Assembly (NCBI GenBank): GCA_964371025.1
Contig: CAYJKH010000004.1
Coordinates: 1-64,000 of the forward strand
Source of the DNA: CAYJDP01 sp964371025
GTDB taxonomy: Bacteria > Bacillota_I > Bacilli_A > RF39 > UBA660
DNA length: 64,000 bases
Reading direction: 5' to 3'
Part shown: positions 1 to 8,889 of the stretch, in pieces
Numbering within the stretch: the stretch's first letter is position 1
Layout: every line of letters begins with the position of its first letter
Made by a program: the position numbers and the translations under genes
Notes under the pieces: model-generated
What the model saw: the letters and a program-made list of their open reading frames with translations, nothing else
Told to the model about the DNA's origin: nothing
The model's database searches: none

Positions 1-32
1 AAATCAAATAATAATATAAATAAGGAGGAAAT

Positions 33-1289
33 ATGAGCGAAATTAAATGTCCAAAATGTAATGAAAAATTTAAAATAGATGAACGAGATTTCTTAAATAT
101 AGTAGATCAAGTGAGAAATAATGAATTTGATAAAGAACTAAAAGAAAAAATTCATTTAATAAAAGAAAAAGCAAGTGCTGAACTTGAAAAAAAACTTAAT
201 GATTCTACTACGGAGATAGCATCTTTAAAGGCTAAAATAAAATTAAGTGAAGTTCAAGCAGAAACTGAATTCCAAAAAAAAGTAACAGAAACAAAACTTG
301 AAATAGAAAAATTAAAATCAATTATATCTAAAAATGAAAGTGAAAAAGAACTAGCTATTAAAGAAATGGAATTAAAGAAAAAAGATGAAATGGTTGAAAA
401 AGAAAAATTAATTGATAAATTAAATAATGAAATAATAACTGAGAAAACAAATCATAAAGTAACAATCCAGTCTATAAAAGAAGGATATGATCATAAGTTA
501 AAGGAAAAAGATGAAACAATTAGTTACTATAAGGATTTAAAAACAAAAATGTCTACAAAAATGTTAGGAGAAACATTAGAAAAACACTGCGAAATAGAAT
601 TTAATAAATTAAGATCTACAGGGTTCCAAAAGGCATATTTTGAAAAAGATAATGATAGTAAAACAGGAAGTAAAGGGGATTATATATTTAGGGAATCAAC
701 AGATGAGGGAGTAGAATTTATTTCTATTATGTTTGAAATGAAAAATGAGATGGATACTACAGCTACTAAAAAAAGAAATGTTGATTTTTTAAAAGAACTT
801 GATAAAGATCGTAATGAAAAGAATTGTGAGTATGCAGTATTAGTATCATTATTAGAATCAGATGATGAACTATATAATACAGGAATAGTTGATTGTTCTC
901 ATATATATCCTAAAATGTATATTGTAAGACCGCAATTTTTTATACCTATTATAACTTTACTAAGAAATGCATCACTAAAGTCTGCTGAATATAAAAATCA
1001 ATTACAAGAGATGAAAAATCAAAATATAGATATATCTAATTTTGAAAATGAAGTTAATGATTTTAAAGATAAATTTGGTAGAAATTATAAACTGGCAAGT
1101 GATAAGTTTCAAACAGCAATAAAAGAAATAGATGAAACTATTAAGCATTTAGAAAAAACTAAAAATGCCCTGCTATCTAGTGAAAATAATTTAAGGTTAG
1201 CAAATAATAAAGCACAAGACTTAACTATTAATAAGTTAACAAAAAATAATCAAACAATGAAATTAAAGTTTGAAGAATTAAATAATTAA
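33..1289 (+). CDS. DUF2130 domain protein, coiled coil
   Basis: A 418-residue protein opening with a CPKC motif (residues 6-9) and the short N-terminal stretch typical of DUF2130 proteins. A long charged coiled coil follows (about residues 30-180, very rich in Lys and Glu). The conserved DUF2130 core runs from about residue 180 to 310 and contains a segment GSKGDYIFRE and a later MKNEMDTTATKKRN. A second coiled coil closes the protein. There is no signal peptide, so it is probably cytoplasmic. The core has a restriction-nuclease-like look, but no function is established for the family. The start is set by an AAGGAGG site at 23-29. Family call is confident, role unknown. Confidence 0.85.
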   Translation: MSEIKCPKCNEKFKIDERDFLNIVDQVRNNEFDKELKEKIHLIKEKASAELEKKLNDSTTEIASLKAKIKLSEVQAETEFQKKVTETKLEIEKLKSIISKNESEKELAIKEMELKKKDEMVEKEKLIDKLNNEIITEKTNHKVTIQSIKEGYDHKLKEKDETISYYKDLKTKMSTKMLGETLEKHCEIEFNKLRSTGFQKAYFEKDNDSKTGSKGDYIFRESTDEGVEFISIMFEMKNEMDTTATKKRNVDFLKELDKDRNEKNCEYAVLVSLLESDDELYNTGIVDCSHIYPKMYIVRPQFFIPIITLLRNASLKSAEYKNQLQEMKNQNIDISNFENEVNDFKDKFGRNYKLASDKFQTAIKEIDETIKHLEKTKNALLSSENNLRLANNKAQDLTINKLTKNNQTMKLKFEELNN

Positions 1290-1298
1290 CAATAAAAA

Positions 1299-1330
1299 AA
1301 TAAGTACTTATATCAAAGTGCTTATTTTAT
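1299..1330. terminator. Bidirectional hairpin terminator
   Basis: An 11-bp stem (1299-1309 with 1316-1326, one G-T pair) with a 6-base loop. It is flanked by an A-run on the left and a T-rich run on the right, so it can serve the DUF2130 gene and gmk on the opposite strand. It overlaps the gmk stop codon. Confidence 0.75.
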
Positions 1331-1990
1331 TTCTTCACCATTTTCATTTCTCATATCAACAAGAATTTCATGGATAAGTTCTTCTTTATTGTTAATATCA
1401 ATTTCTTCAATACGATCAGCTCTACATTTTTCAGATAATAAGATGGCTTTTATTTTATCAGAAGCTAATTCTAAATCGTCGTTAACTACAACATAATTAT
1501 ATTTGTTAATTTCATTAATTTCTTGATATGCAGTTTTAAATCTATCAAGAATTTTTTCTTTATTTTCCGTATTTCTACTATAAAGTCTTCTTTTTAGTTC
1601 ACTCATTGAAGGCGGTAATATAAAAATAAATAGGGCATCTTCAATTAAATTATTAACTGCAAGAGCTCCATTAATATCAATTTCTAAAATAACATCTTTA
1701 CCTTGGTTTCTCATTAAATCAAGTTTATCAATCGGAGTACCATAATAATTATTATTAAAATAGTTATATTCTAAAAAACCACCACTATTAATTTTTTCTT
1801 CAAATTGCTCTTTTGTAATATAAAAATAATTAATTCCTTCAACTTCACCTTTACGAGGAAGTCTAGAAGTAGCAGAAACTGATAACCAAATATTTTCATC
1901 TTTCTTTAAATTTTCAATAATCGTCCCTTTACCAGCTCCAGATGGTCCTGAAATAACAATAAGAGATCCTTTTACTTTAGTTTTTATCAT
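1322..1990 (-). CDS. gmk: Guanylate kinase
   Basis: Phosphorylates GMP (and dGMP) to the diphosphate with ATP, an essential step in purine nucleotide supply. The P-loop GPSGAGKGT lies near the N-terminus. The GMP-binding region with SATSRLPRKGEVEGINYFY, the EYNYFNNNYYGTP segment and the lid arginines (LKRRLYSRN) follow in normal order. The length, 222 residues, is slightly above the usual ~205 because of a C-terminal tail. A TTG four codons upstream is possible, but the ATG at 1990 has GGAGG five bases ahead and is preferred. It stands alone on the minus strand with its own promoter. In many Bacilli gmk sits with rpoZ and priA; that context is absent here. Confidence 0.95.
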   Translation of the reverse strand: MIKTKVKGSLIVISGPSGAGKGTIIENLKKDENIWLSVSATSRLPRKGEVEGINYFYITKEQFEEKINSGGFLEYNYFNNNYYGTPIDKLDLMRNQGKDVILEIDINGALAVNNLIEDALFIFILPPSMSELKRRLYSRNTENKEKILDRFKTAYQEINEINKYNYVVVNDDLELASDKIKAILLSEKCRADRIEEIDINNKEELIHEILVDMRNENGEEIK

Positions 1991-2015
1991 AATATCCTCC
2001 AAATAAATTATATAG

Positions 2016-2043
2016 ATTATACCACCTTAATTAATTATTACAA
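2016..2043 (-). promoter_or_regulatory. gmk promoter
   Basis: On the minus strand: TTGTAA (2038-2043), a 16-base spacer, and TATAAT (2016-2021) preceded by TGG, which makes an extended -10. It lies 25 bases ahead of the gmk start. Confidence 0.6.
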
Positions 2044-2073
2044 TAAGTAATTATAAAATAATATAATTACTTA
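2044..2073. repeat. 12-bp perfect inverted repeat between divergent genes
   Basis: Positions 2044-2055 and 2062-2073 are perfect reverse complements around a 6-base loop. No T-run follows, so this is not an obvious terminator. It abuts the -35 of the gmk promoter and lies upstream of the HD pseudogene, so it could be an operator or a relic. Such AT-only repeats can also arise by chance. Confidence 0.5.
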
Positions 2074-2158
2074 ATTGAATAATTATACTAATTATGGTTA
2101 AATAAAAGAAGGAGTAATAAGATATTACAGATAATGGTTGATAAGTATAGGAGAAAAA

Positions 2159-2526
2159 ATGAATAACGAAACAATTAAGAATGAAGATTATGAATATTTA
2201 AAAGATATTGCTATTAATAAAGTGAATAAAATAAAAGATTCTGAGCACATGCTTAGTCATGTTTATGATGTTTTATATTATATCTAAATTCTTATGGAAC
2301 AATTGAAGGTAAAATATTAAAAGATGCAGATAAATTAGTGTGGTTAGGTAAAAATAGGTGGATGGAATGTATGAAAAATAATATAGATATGAATCATATA
2401 ATAAAGTTATTACCTATTTTAAGAAATGAAATACTTTTTTTTGAAGAAAGTAAAAAGTTGTATGATGATAATATAATAAATGTATTTAAATTAGTTTATA
2501 AATATTATAATGTAGGAGGTAAATAA
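2159..2526 (+). pseudogene. HD-domain hydrolase remnant (internal deletion and frameshift)
   Basis: Two pieces of one HD-domain protein lie in different frames. The first (2159-2287) has a good site (AGGAG) and reads MNNETIKNEDYEYLKDIAI, ending at SEHMLSHVYDVLYYI and a TAA stop. The second resumes in another frame from about 2281 with the characteristic ILKDADKLVWLGKNRW segment and the family's C-terminal helix region, ending at 2526. The middle of the domain, which should contain the HD metal-binding pair and several helices, is missing. This is therefore a deletion as well as a frame change, not a single-base error. A short 62-residue product from the GTG at 2338 is formally possible, but nothing supports it as a working gene. 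Confidence 0.75.
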
Positions 2527-2528
2527 TT

Positions 2529-3467
2529 ATGGATATGTATCAAAAAAGAAAACAAAGAAAAGAGAAAAGAGAACAAAATGTAGATGAAAATAAAAGTAAG
2601 ACTACTAATATAAACTGGTATCCAGGTCATATGGCTAAAACTAAAAGAGAAATATCTGAAAAACTGAATCTAATAGATATTGTTTATGAAGTGATTGATG
2701 CTAGAATGCCGATTTCTTCTAAAATAGTAGATATTGATAATTTAATCAAAGACAAACCTAAAATATTAATTATGACTAAATATGATTTAGCTGATAAAGT
2801 AGAAACGGATAAATTTATCAAATATTATGAAAATTTAGGATATATAGTTATAGCAGTTGATTTAATTAATAATCTTAATATCGATAATATTTTAGTAGCT
2901 AGTAAAAAATTATTAAAAGATTTTAATGATAAAAGAGCATCTAAAGGATTAAAACCAAGAAGTATTAGAGCTCTTATAGTAGGAGTTCCTAATGTTGGTA
3001 AATCTACTTTGATTAATAGGTTAGTTAAGAAAAAATCTGTTCAAGTAGGAAATCGTCCAGGAGTTACTAAAAGTTTAAGTTGGATTAAAATAAATAAAGA
3101 CATTGATTTATTAGATTCTCCAGGAATTTTATGGCCTAAGATTGAAAATCAAGAAAATGCTTTTACTCTTGCGGTATTATCCTCGATTAAAGAAGAAATA
3201 TTAAATGCTGATGAGTTAGCAATTTATATTTTAAAGAAGATGTTTGAATTATATCCTAAACAATTAGAAGAGAGATATTCAATTACTAAATTTGATGAAG
3301 AGATAGTTGACATGTATGAAACTATTGCAAAAAAAAGAGGAGCACTTGCTAAAGGTGGAAACATAGACTATGAAAAAGTTTCTAAACTAATTATAAATGA
3401 TATGAAAAATGGGTTACTTGGAAAAGTTACATTTGATAGATTAGAGAGTATTGTTACTAAAAAGTAA
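2529..3467 (+). CDS. rbgA: Ribosome biogenesis GTPase RbgA (YlqF)
   Basis: A circularly permuted GTPase needed for late assembly of the 50S subunit. The family's NWYPGHMAKT motif is at residues 29-38. G4 (TKYD) precedes G1 (GVPNVGKST), then a switch region with RPGVT and G3 (DSPG), the permuted order of this family. The C-terminal segment (AKKRGALAKGGNIDYEKV) is also typical. The protein has about 25 extra basic residues before the usual start. The ATG at 2529 with GGAGGT at 2515-2520 is the only good start because there is no ATG nearer the PGHMAK motif. At 312 residues it is otherwise normal. Confidence 0.93.
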   Translation: MDMYQKRKQRKEKREQNVDENKSKTTNINWYPGHMAKTKREISEKLNLIDIVYEVIDARMPISSKIVDIDNLIKDKPKILIMTKYDLADKVETDKFIKYYENLGYIVIAVDLINNLNIDNILVASKKLLKDFNDKRASKGLKPRSIRALIVGVPNVGKSTLINRLVKKKSVQVGNRPGVTKSLSWIKINKDIDLLDSPGILWPKIENQENAFTLAVLSSIKEEILNADELAIYILKKMFELYPKQLEERYSITKFDEEIVDMYETIAKKRGALAKGGNIDYEKVSKLIINDMKNGLLGKVTFDRLESIVTKK

Positions 3468-3482
3468 AATACTCTTTTTTTA
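3445..3482 (+). terminator. Terminator after rbgA
   Basis: An 8-bp stem (3445-3452 with 3468-3475), a 15-base loop holding the stop codon, and a T-run. Confidence 0.6.
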
Positions 3483-3513
3483 AAAAAAACTTTTCTATTT
3501 TATATATTTAATG

Positions 3514-3519
3514 TATAAT
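3514..3519 (+). promoter_or_regulatory. Probable -10 box for ftsA-ftsZ
   Basis: A consensus TATAAT 26 bases upstream of the ftsA start, directly after the rbgA terminator. The -35 region is poor. Confidence 0.5.
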
Positions 3520-3545
3520 AAATATATAAGATTGGAGATGCTAAA

Positions 3546-4787
3546 GTGAGTAATATATATACTAGTATTGATTTAGGAACTGACTCTATAAAAGTAGTAG
3601 TTGCCGAAAAAATAAATAATAAATTTCATGTTTTAGCATCTGTATGCGAAAAATCTAACGGTATAAAAAATGGAGAAATAATTAATTCAAAAATGGTTAT
3701 AGTAGCAGTGAAAAAAGCTATAAAAAATATAAGTGAAATGGTAGGAACTAAAATTACAAAAGTTATTTTAGCGATAAATCCTAATGATATATTAATGGAC
3801 ATTACAGTGGGTAGTATAGAAATATTATATGATGAAGAAATTAGTGGTGATCATATAATTAAAGTTATTAAGGATTCTTTAAGAGGACAAATTAAAGAAG
3901 ATTATGAACTAGTTACAGCTATTCCGATTTCATTTAATGTAGATGATAAAGAAAATATTAGTGATCCGAAGGGACTACATGGAGAATTATTAGAAACAAA
4001 AGTAGTAATATCATCAGTATTAAAATCAAAAATTTATCCAATATTGGAACTTTTAAAATTAAGTGGACTAGAAACTTTGGATATAGCATTTACATCTACT
4101 GGTGATTATTATGCTATAAAAGATGATAAGTTAGATGAAAAAGTTGGAGTAATTATTAACATAGGGTATGACAAAACGGATGTTTCTATATTTAATAAAG
4201 GAATCCAAATTAAAAGTTCTCAAATTCCTGCGGGGAGTAAACATGTTGATAATGATTTGTCATATATATTTAAAATCAATCAGCATGAAGCAAAAGAATT
4301 AAAAGAAACTTTTGCAGTAGGACTTAGTACTTATGCAGATCAAAATGATACTAAAGAAGTAAAAACAGTTAAAGGTGAACTTAAAGAAGTTAATCAATTA
4401 GGAGTATCAAAAGTAGTAGAAGCAAGGGTATTAGAAATACTTAAACTTACAAAAAATGAAATAAATAACTTAACAAACAGAGAAATAAGTTATATAATAG
4501 TAACAGGCGGTCTGAGTGAAATGATTGGATTTGGTTATGCTTTAGAAAAAAGTTTAGGTTTTAAAGCTGAGTTAATGAAAAGTAATAATATGGGCGCAAG
4601 ACATAATAAATTTAGTAGTGCACTAGGTTTAATAAAATATTTTGATGATAAGTTGACATTACGAGGAAAAACTTGTAATATGTTTAATGAAGTAGAAAAA
4701 GATAATATAACTGCAAGAGCAACAAAAACTGTTGCCAGTGAAAATAATATAGTTAGTAAAATGTTCGGGCATTTTTTTGATAATTAA
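3546..4787 (+). CDS. ftsA: Cell division protein FtsA
   Basis: An actin-fold ATPase that tethers FtsZ filaments to the membrane. It opens with the phosphate-1 signature SIDLGTDSIKVVV, has an SHS2-like insert (about residues 85-165), a second phosphate loop (VGVIINIGYDKTDVSIF) and the adenosine motif IIVTGGLSEM. A C-terminal amphipathic helix ending SKMFGHFFDN fits membrane binding. The length is 413 residues. The start is GTG with GGAGATG upstream. ftsZ follows after 12 bases, as in the dcw clusters of Bacillota, but without the murein genes that usually precede it. Confidence 0.93.
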   Translation: MSNIYTSIDLGTDSIKVVVAEKINNKFHVLASVCEKSNGIKNGEIINSKMVIVAVKKAIKNISEMVGTKITKVILAINPNDILMDITVGSIEILYDEEISGDHIIKVIKDSLRGQIKEDYELVTAIPISFNVDDKENISDPKGLHGELLETKVVISSVLKSKIYPILELLKLSGLETLDIAFTSTGDYYAIKDDKLDEKVGVIINIGYDKTDVSIFNKGIQIKSSQIPAGSKHVDNDLSYIFKINQHEAKELKETFAVGLSTYADQNDTKEVKTVKGELKEVNQLGVSKVVEARVLEILKLTKNEINNLTNREISYIIVTGGLSEMIGFGYALEKSLGFKAELMKSNNMGARHNKFSSALGLIKYFDDKLTLRGKTCNMFNEVEKDNITARATKTVASENNIVSKMFGHFFDN

Positions 4788-4799
4788 GGAGGACTAGGT

Positions 4800-5909
4800 A
4801 TGTTAGGCGAATTAGAAATGGATCAATTAGCAAAAATTAAGGTTATTGGTTGCGGAGGCGGAGGTAATAACGCTGTTAATAGAATGGTTGAATCAGGAGT
4901 TAAAGGAGTAGAGTTTATAGCGGCTAATACTGATTTACAAGTATTAAAGCTTTCAAAAGCGGATGTTAAAATTCAATTAGGTGCAACTTTAACTGACGGA
5001 CTAGGAGCAGGAGCAAAACCAGAAATTGGTCGTGAGTCTGCAATTGAATCTAAAAAAGAAATAGAAGATGCTCTTACTGGTGCTGATATGGTATTTATTA
5101 CTGCTGGAATGGGTGGTGGAACTGGAACTGGAGCAGCTCCGGTTGTAGCTGAAATAGCACAAAGTTTAGGGGCTTTAACTGTTGCAATAGTTACTAAACC
5201 ATTTTTGTTTGAAGGTAGTAAAAAAATGGATAATGCATTGAAAGGGTTAGCAGAGCTTTCAAAATATGTTGATACTTTAATAGTTATTCCAAATGATAGG
5301 ATAAGAGAAATTATAGATAAAACAACTCCGATGTTAGAAGCTTTTAATGAAGTTGATAATGTTTTAAGACGAGGAGTGCAATCTATTTCAGATTTAATTT
5401 CAGTAGTAGGACTTATGAACTTAGATTTTGCTGATGTAAAAGCAGTAATGCAAAACTCAGGTAATGCTATTATTGGTATTGGTATTGGTATTGGAGAAGA
5501 CAGAGCAATTGAAGCAGCTAAACAAGCAGTTACATCACCGTTACTTGAGTGTTCAATAGCAGGTGCTACTGATGCAATTATTAATGTTACAGGTGGGCTA
5601 AATTTAACTTTATTTGAAGCAGAGCAAGCTGCTGCAGTAGTTAGTAGTGCTGCTAATACTGATATTAATACAATATTTGGATCTGTTATTAATGAAAATT
5701 TAACTGATGAAGTTATTGTTACAGTTATAGCAACAGGATTTGATAGTAAGAAAAATAAAGAACCTATTTTTCCTGAACCAACTGTAAAAAATACTAAACC
5801 AAGTGTTGAAAAGTTAGAACCAAAAACAGAGGTGATTAGTGAAAAAAGAAGTAATCATGATAATGATGACTTTGATCTTCCGCCATTTTTAAGAGATAGA
5901 AATTATTAG
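4800..5909 (+). CDS. ftsZ: Cell division GTPase FtsZ
   Basis: The tubulin homologue that forms the division ring. The nucleotide site GCGGGGNNAVNRM is at the N-terminus, the tubulin signature GGGTGTGAAP follows, and the synergy-loop region with NLDFADVKAVM is intact. After the globular core comes a variable linker and the conserved C-terminal peptide DDFDLPPFLRDR, which docks FtsA and EzrA; both partners are encoded in this window. At 369 residues it is normal. A strong AAGGAGG site precedes it, and it is cotranscribed with ftsA. Confidence 0.98.
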   Translation: MLGELEMDQLAKIKVIGCGGGGNNAVNRMVESGVKGVEFIAANTDLQVLKLSKADVKIQLGATLTDGLGAGAKPEIGRESAIESKKEIEDALTGADMVFITAGMGGGTGTGAAPVVAEIAQSLGALTVAIVTKPFLFEGSKKMDNALKGLAELSKYVDTLIVIPNDRIREIIDKTTPMLEAFNEVDNVLRRGVQSISDLISVVGLMNLDFADVKAVMQNSGNAIIGIGIGIGEDRAIEAAKQAVTSPLLECSIAGATDAIINVTGGLNLTLFEAEQAAAVVSSAANTDINTIFGSVINENLTDEVIVTVIATGFDSKKNKEPIFPEPTVKNTKPSVEKLEPKTEVISEKRSNHDNDDFDLPPFLRDRNY

Positions 5910-5913
5910 AAAT

Positions 5914-5945
5914 AAAAAAAGTTGATTTATATCAACTTTTTATTT
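5914..5945. terminator. Bidirectional terminator between ftsZ and the arginase-like gene
   Basis: An 11-bp A/T-flanked stem, AAAAAGTTGAT paired with ATCAACTTTTT around a TTAT loop. It serves both converging genes and overlaps the stop of the minus-strand gene. Confidence 0.85.
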
Positions 5946-6818
5946 TTTGTTAACTGCAGTAATTATTCCTGCAAGTAGGTTAACCGCAATTTGTTCAGTT
6001 TTTCGGTCAATATCCCTTAATGGATTGAATTCTACTAAATCATAACCAATAACATTATTAATATTTTCAGAAATATACTTATTTATACTCATAGCATCTT
6101 CTATACTAATTCCATTAGCTGCAGGAGTAGAAACACCTTGTGATACTTCAGAATCAATAATGCTTAAGTCAAATATTATATGAACGCCATTAGTTTTATG
6201 ACTTGCTATTTGAAAGGCTTCTTTAAATGATTCTAAAATCCCTTTTTCTTTTAAAATATTATTATCAAATATATTAACTGCAGAATACTTAACATTATCT
6301 TTTTCATTATCATATATGATTCTCGGACCAAATAAAACAGTTTTTGCAGTCATTACAACATCTTTTTCTGAGTAGTATCTGAATTCATGATTTTTATAAC
6401 CATTAATAGTAGCCATTGTTAAACCATTTATATTACCAGTATTAGTGGTGTTGGTAGTATTATAATTACTATAAGCACTTATATAAATAACTCCGATATT
6501 AGATTTTATCTTATTGTTAGCAAGAGTAGTTGCAATTGATAAGGAAGAATCACCACCGATTGTTATTGGAAAAGTATCTTCTTTGGTATTTTCAATATAC
6601 TTATTAAAAATCTCAGTATTTAAAGTATCAAGTTCAAATTCATTTTTCTTTCTATCTGATAAGTTTCTACTTTTAATTAAATTAGAATCTTGATTAATAG
6701 AAATAACTTCTCCTTTATATAAACTACTGATATCTTGTATTAATTGAGTAGCTCCAAGTCTTGCTCCATCGATATGAACACCAAGGTCACTCCCAATACT
6801 ATACATAATTATATTCAT
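5940..6818 (-). CDS. Arginase/ureohydrolase-fold protein lacking the metal site
   Basis: The 292-residue sequence follows the arginase/agmatinase fold: IGSDLGVHIDGARLGA at the start, a GNINGLTMA block, VSTPAANG, and DLVEFNP near the end. The manganese ligands are nearly all gone. The usual GGDHS reads GGDSS (residues 88-92). DAHxD reads SAYSN (114-118). The DxD of the SFDVD motif reads DLS (217-219). Only one of six ligands remains. It therefore cannot be a conventional dinuclear-Mn ureohydrolase and is best called a pseudoenzyme. The frame is intact over its full length, which argues against simple decay. The start is the ATG at 6818 with AGGGTG upstream; a GTG three codons earlier is less likely. 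It is a single gene with no arginine-catabolism neighbours. Confidence 0.8.
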   Translation of the reverse strand: MNIIMYSIGSDLGVHIDGARLGATQLIQDISSLYKGEVISINQDSNLIKSRNLSDRKKNEFELDTLNTEIFNKYIENTKEDTFPITIGGDSSLSIATTLANNKIKSNIGVIYISAYSNYNTTNTTNTGNINGLTMATINGYKNHEFRYYSEKDVVMTAKTVLFGPRIIYDNEKDNVKYSAVNIFDNNILKEKGILESFKEAFQIASHKTNGVHIIFDLSIIDSEVSQGVSTPAANGISIEDAMSINKYISENINNVIGYDLVEFNPLRDIDRKTEQIAVNLLAGIITAVNKK

Positions 6819-6894
6819 ATTTATCACCCTAATTTATTTTACCTCATATATGTAAAGATATCAATAAAACCTTTAAAAAATAGTGTTAATATTG

Positions 6895-6900
6895 TATAAT
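6895..6900 (+). promoter_or_regulatory. -10 box for the flippase gene
   Basis: A consensus TATAAT 31 bases ahead of the flippase start, in the gap between divergent genes. The -35 region is weak. Confidence 0.5.
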
Positions 6901-6931
6901 ATAAGGTAGATTAATTGGTTGGGAGTATGTT

Positions 6932-8365
6932 ATGGATAAAAAGAAAAAATTAGTTAAAAATACATTAATAATTTTCTTTGGTAGAGTATCTACTCAGTTT
7001 ATTGGATTTTTATTATTACCACTTTATACAAGTTTTCTAACTACAAGTGATTATGGTATTGTTGATTTAATTACAACTTATGTAGTATTATTAATACCGA
7101 TTATAACTTTAGAATTAGAAATGAGTGTATTTAGATATTTAATTGATGTACGGGGAAAAATAAAAGAAACTAAAAGAATAATATCAAATAACTTTTATGT
7201 TTTATTTAAATCTCTAACTATTTTTGTATTATTATATTTATTATTATCATCAATTTTTGATTTTGATTATAAATGGATTATATTATTAGATATAGTTATT
7301 TGTACATTTAATGGTAATTTTTTACAAATTGCCCGTGGTTTAGGAGACAATGTTGGGTATGCTATTAGTTGTATTATAACGGGATTATCTACTATTTTAT
7401 TTAATATATTATTTATTGTAGGATTTGATATGGGGGCAACAGGAATGTTGTTAGCTATATTAATTGCAAATGGATTAGGAGCAATATTCTTATTCTTTAG
7501 GGAAAAATTATATAAAAAAATAAACTTTAAATTAAAAGATAATACTTTAATAAAAGAAATGCGTAAATATTCACTACCACTAGTACCTAATAGTATTTCA
7601 TGGTGGATAGTTAATGCTGCTGATAGAACTATTATTGCATTATTTTTAACAACTTCTGCAAATGGTATTTATGCAGTTGCTAATAAATTTCCGACAATTT
7701 TATCAGCGTTACTTGGAATATTTAATTTATCATGGTCTGAATCTGCGGCTTTAAATATTAATAGTAAAGATAGAGATAAATTTTTCTCTGAAGTTACAAA
7801 TACAGTATTTAAATTATTCTCATCATTAGGGGTCGGAATGATAGCGGTATTACCATTTTTATTTCCAATCTTAATAGATTCATCATTTAATGAAGCTTAT
7901 AACTATATTCCGATATTAGTACTAGGAGCAGTATTTAATGTATTAATATGTATTTATACTGGAATATATATTGCTAAAAAAGAAACTAAGAAAGTAATGA
8001 ATACAACTATTATTGGGGCTATAATAAATATTTTATTTAATGTTATATTTATTCATTTTATTGGATTATATGCCGCTGCTATTTCAACAGCACTTTCATA
8101 TTTAGCAATGCTTGTATATAGACATTTTGAAATGAAAAAAGTAATGAATATAAAATTAGAAAAGAATTTAATTTTAAAATCAGTAGCAATATTTGTATTT
8201 GCAATAGTGTTATATTATATAAATAATTTATATTTAAATATCTTTAGTTTACTAATTGTGATATTATATTCTTATATTTTAAACAAAGGGACATTAGAAT
8301 ATGGGAAAAGATTACTAACGGAGAGAATTAAAAAGAACCAAGAAAAAGAGTTGAAAGAGGAGTAG
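6932..8365 (+). CDS. Oligosaccharide flippase family membrane protein (Wzx/MATE-like)
   Basis: A 477-residue integral membrane protein with 12 or more hydrophobic segments. It begins with the typical KNTLIIFFGRVSTQFIGFLLLPLYT and continues LTTSDYGIVDLITTY, the hallmark of the polysaccharide-biosynthesis flippase branch of the MOP superfamily. Members move lipid-linked oligosaccharides across the membrane. No glycosyltransferases are adjacent, so the substrate is unknown. The lipid II flippase MurJ is related, but this sequence looks closer to the Wzx group. yqeG follows after 5 bases, so they are probably cotranscribed. Confidence 0.85.
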   Translation: MDKKKKLVKNTLIIFFGRVSTQFIGFLLLPLYTSFLTTSDYGIVDLITTYVVLLIPIITLELEMSVFRYLIDVRGKIKETKRIISNNFYVLFKSLTIFVLLYLLLSSIFDFDYKWIILLDIVICTFNGNFLQIARGLGDNVGYAISCIITGLSTILFNILFIVGFDMGATGMLLAILIANGLGAIFLFFREKLYKKINFKLKDNTLIKEMRKYSLPLVPNSISWWIVNAADRTIIALFLTTSANGIYAVANKFPTILSALLGIFNLSWSESAALNINSKDRDKFFSEVTNTVFKLFSSLGVGMIAVLPFLFPILIDSSFNEAYNYIPILVLGAVFNVLICIYTGIYIAKKETKKVMNTTIIGAIINILFNVIFIHFIGLYAAAISTALSYLAMLVYRHFEMKKVMNIKLEKNLILKSVAIFVFAIVLYYINNLYLNIFSLLIVILYSYILNKGTLEYGKRLLTERIKKNQEKELKEE

Positions 8366-8370
8366 GGCTT

Positions 8371-8889
8371 ATGAATATTTTTAGACCAAATGGATATCAA
8401 AAAGATGTTTACCAAATTAATTATAAGAAATTAAAAACTGAAGGAATTAAAGTTATAGTATTTGATTTAGATAATACTCTTGCAACATATGGGGAACATG
8501 AACCAACAACAAAACTAAAAAAATTCATTACAGAATTAAAAAAAGATTTTATTGTTGTAATATTATCTAATAATTATGAATCAAGAGTAGAACCATTTAA
8601 AAGAATATTAAATATCCCTGGATATCATATGGGAGCAAAACCTTCTTTTGTTAAATTAAAGCAAATAAAAAATGATCTTAATGTACATAAAAAAGATATG
8701 GTTATGATAGGAGATCAAATTTTAACAGATGTTTTAGCAGGAAATAGATTTAGAATTAAAACAATTTTAGTAGATCAACTATCTCAAAAAGATATTAAAA
8801 TTACAAGTTTTAATAGAAGATTCGAAAGAGCAATTATTAAATTTTTAAATAAAAAAAGTAAATTTGAAAGAGGTCATTATTATGAATGA
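8371..8889 (+). CDS. yqeG: YqeG-family HAD phosphatase
   Basis: A small HAD hydrolase of the IIIA subfamily, 172 residues. The nucleophile motif is VFDLDNTLATY (residues about 29-39), motif II is the Ser in LSNN, and motif III/IV is MIGDQILTDVLAGN. The gene overlaps yqeH by 8 bases, the order also seen in Bacillus (yqeG-yqeH). It ends in TGA, one of the proofs that TGA is a stop codon here. The physiological substrate is not established. Confidence 0.93.
   Translation: MNIFRPNGYQKDVYQINYKKLKTEGIKVIVFDLDNTLATYGEHEPTTKLKKFITELKKDFIVVILSNNYESRVEPFKRILNIPGYHMGAKPSFVKLKQIKNDLNVHKKDMVMIGDQILTDVLAGNRFRIKTILVDQLSQKDIKITSFNRRFERAIIKFLNKKSKFERGHYYE

Noticed and set aside
2338..2526. A separate 62-residue gene starting at GTG 2338
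   Set aside because: It is the C-terminal part of a broken HD-domain protein with no own ribosome site.
8864..8881. Earlier start for yqeH at 8864
   Set aside because: It precedes the ribosome site and would add six residues not found in the family.
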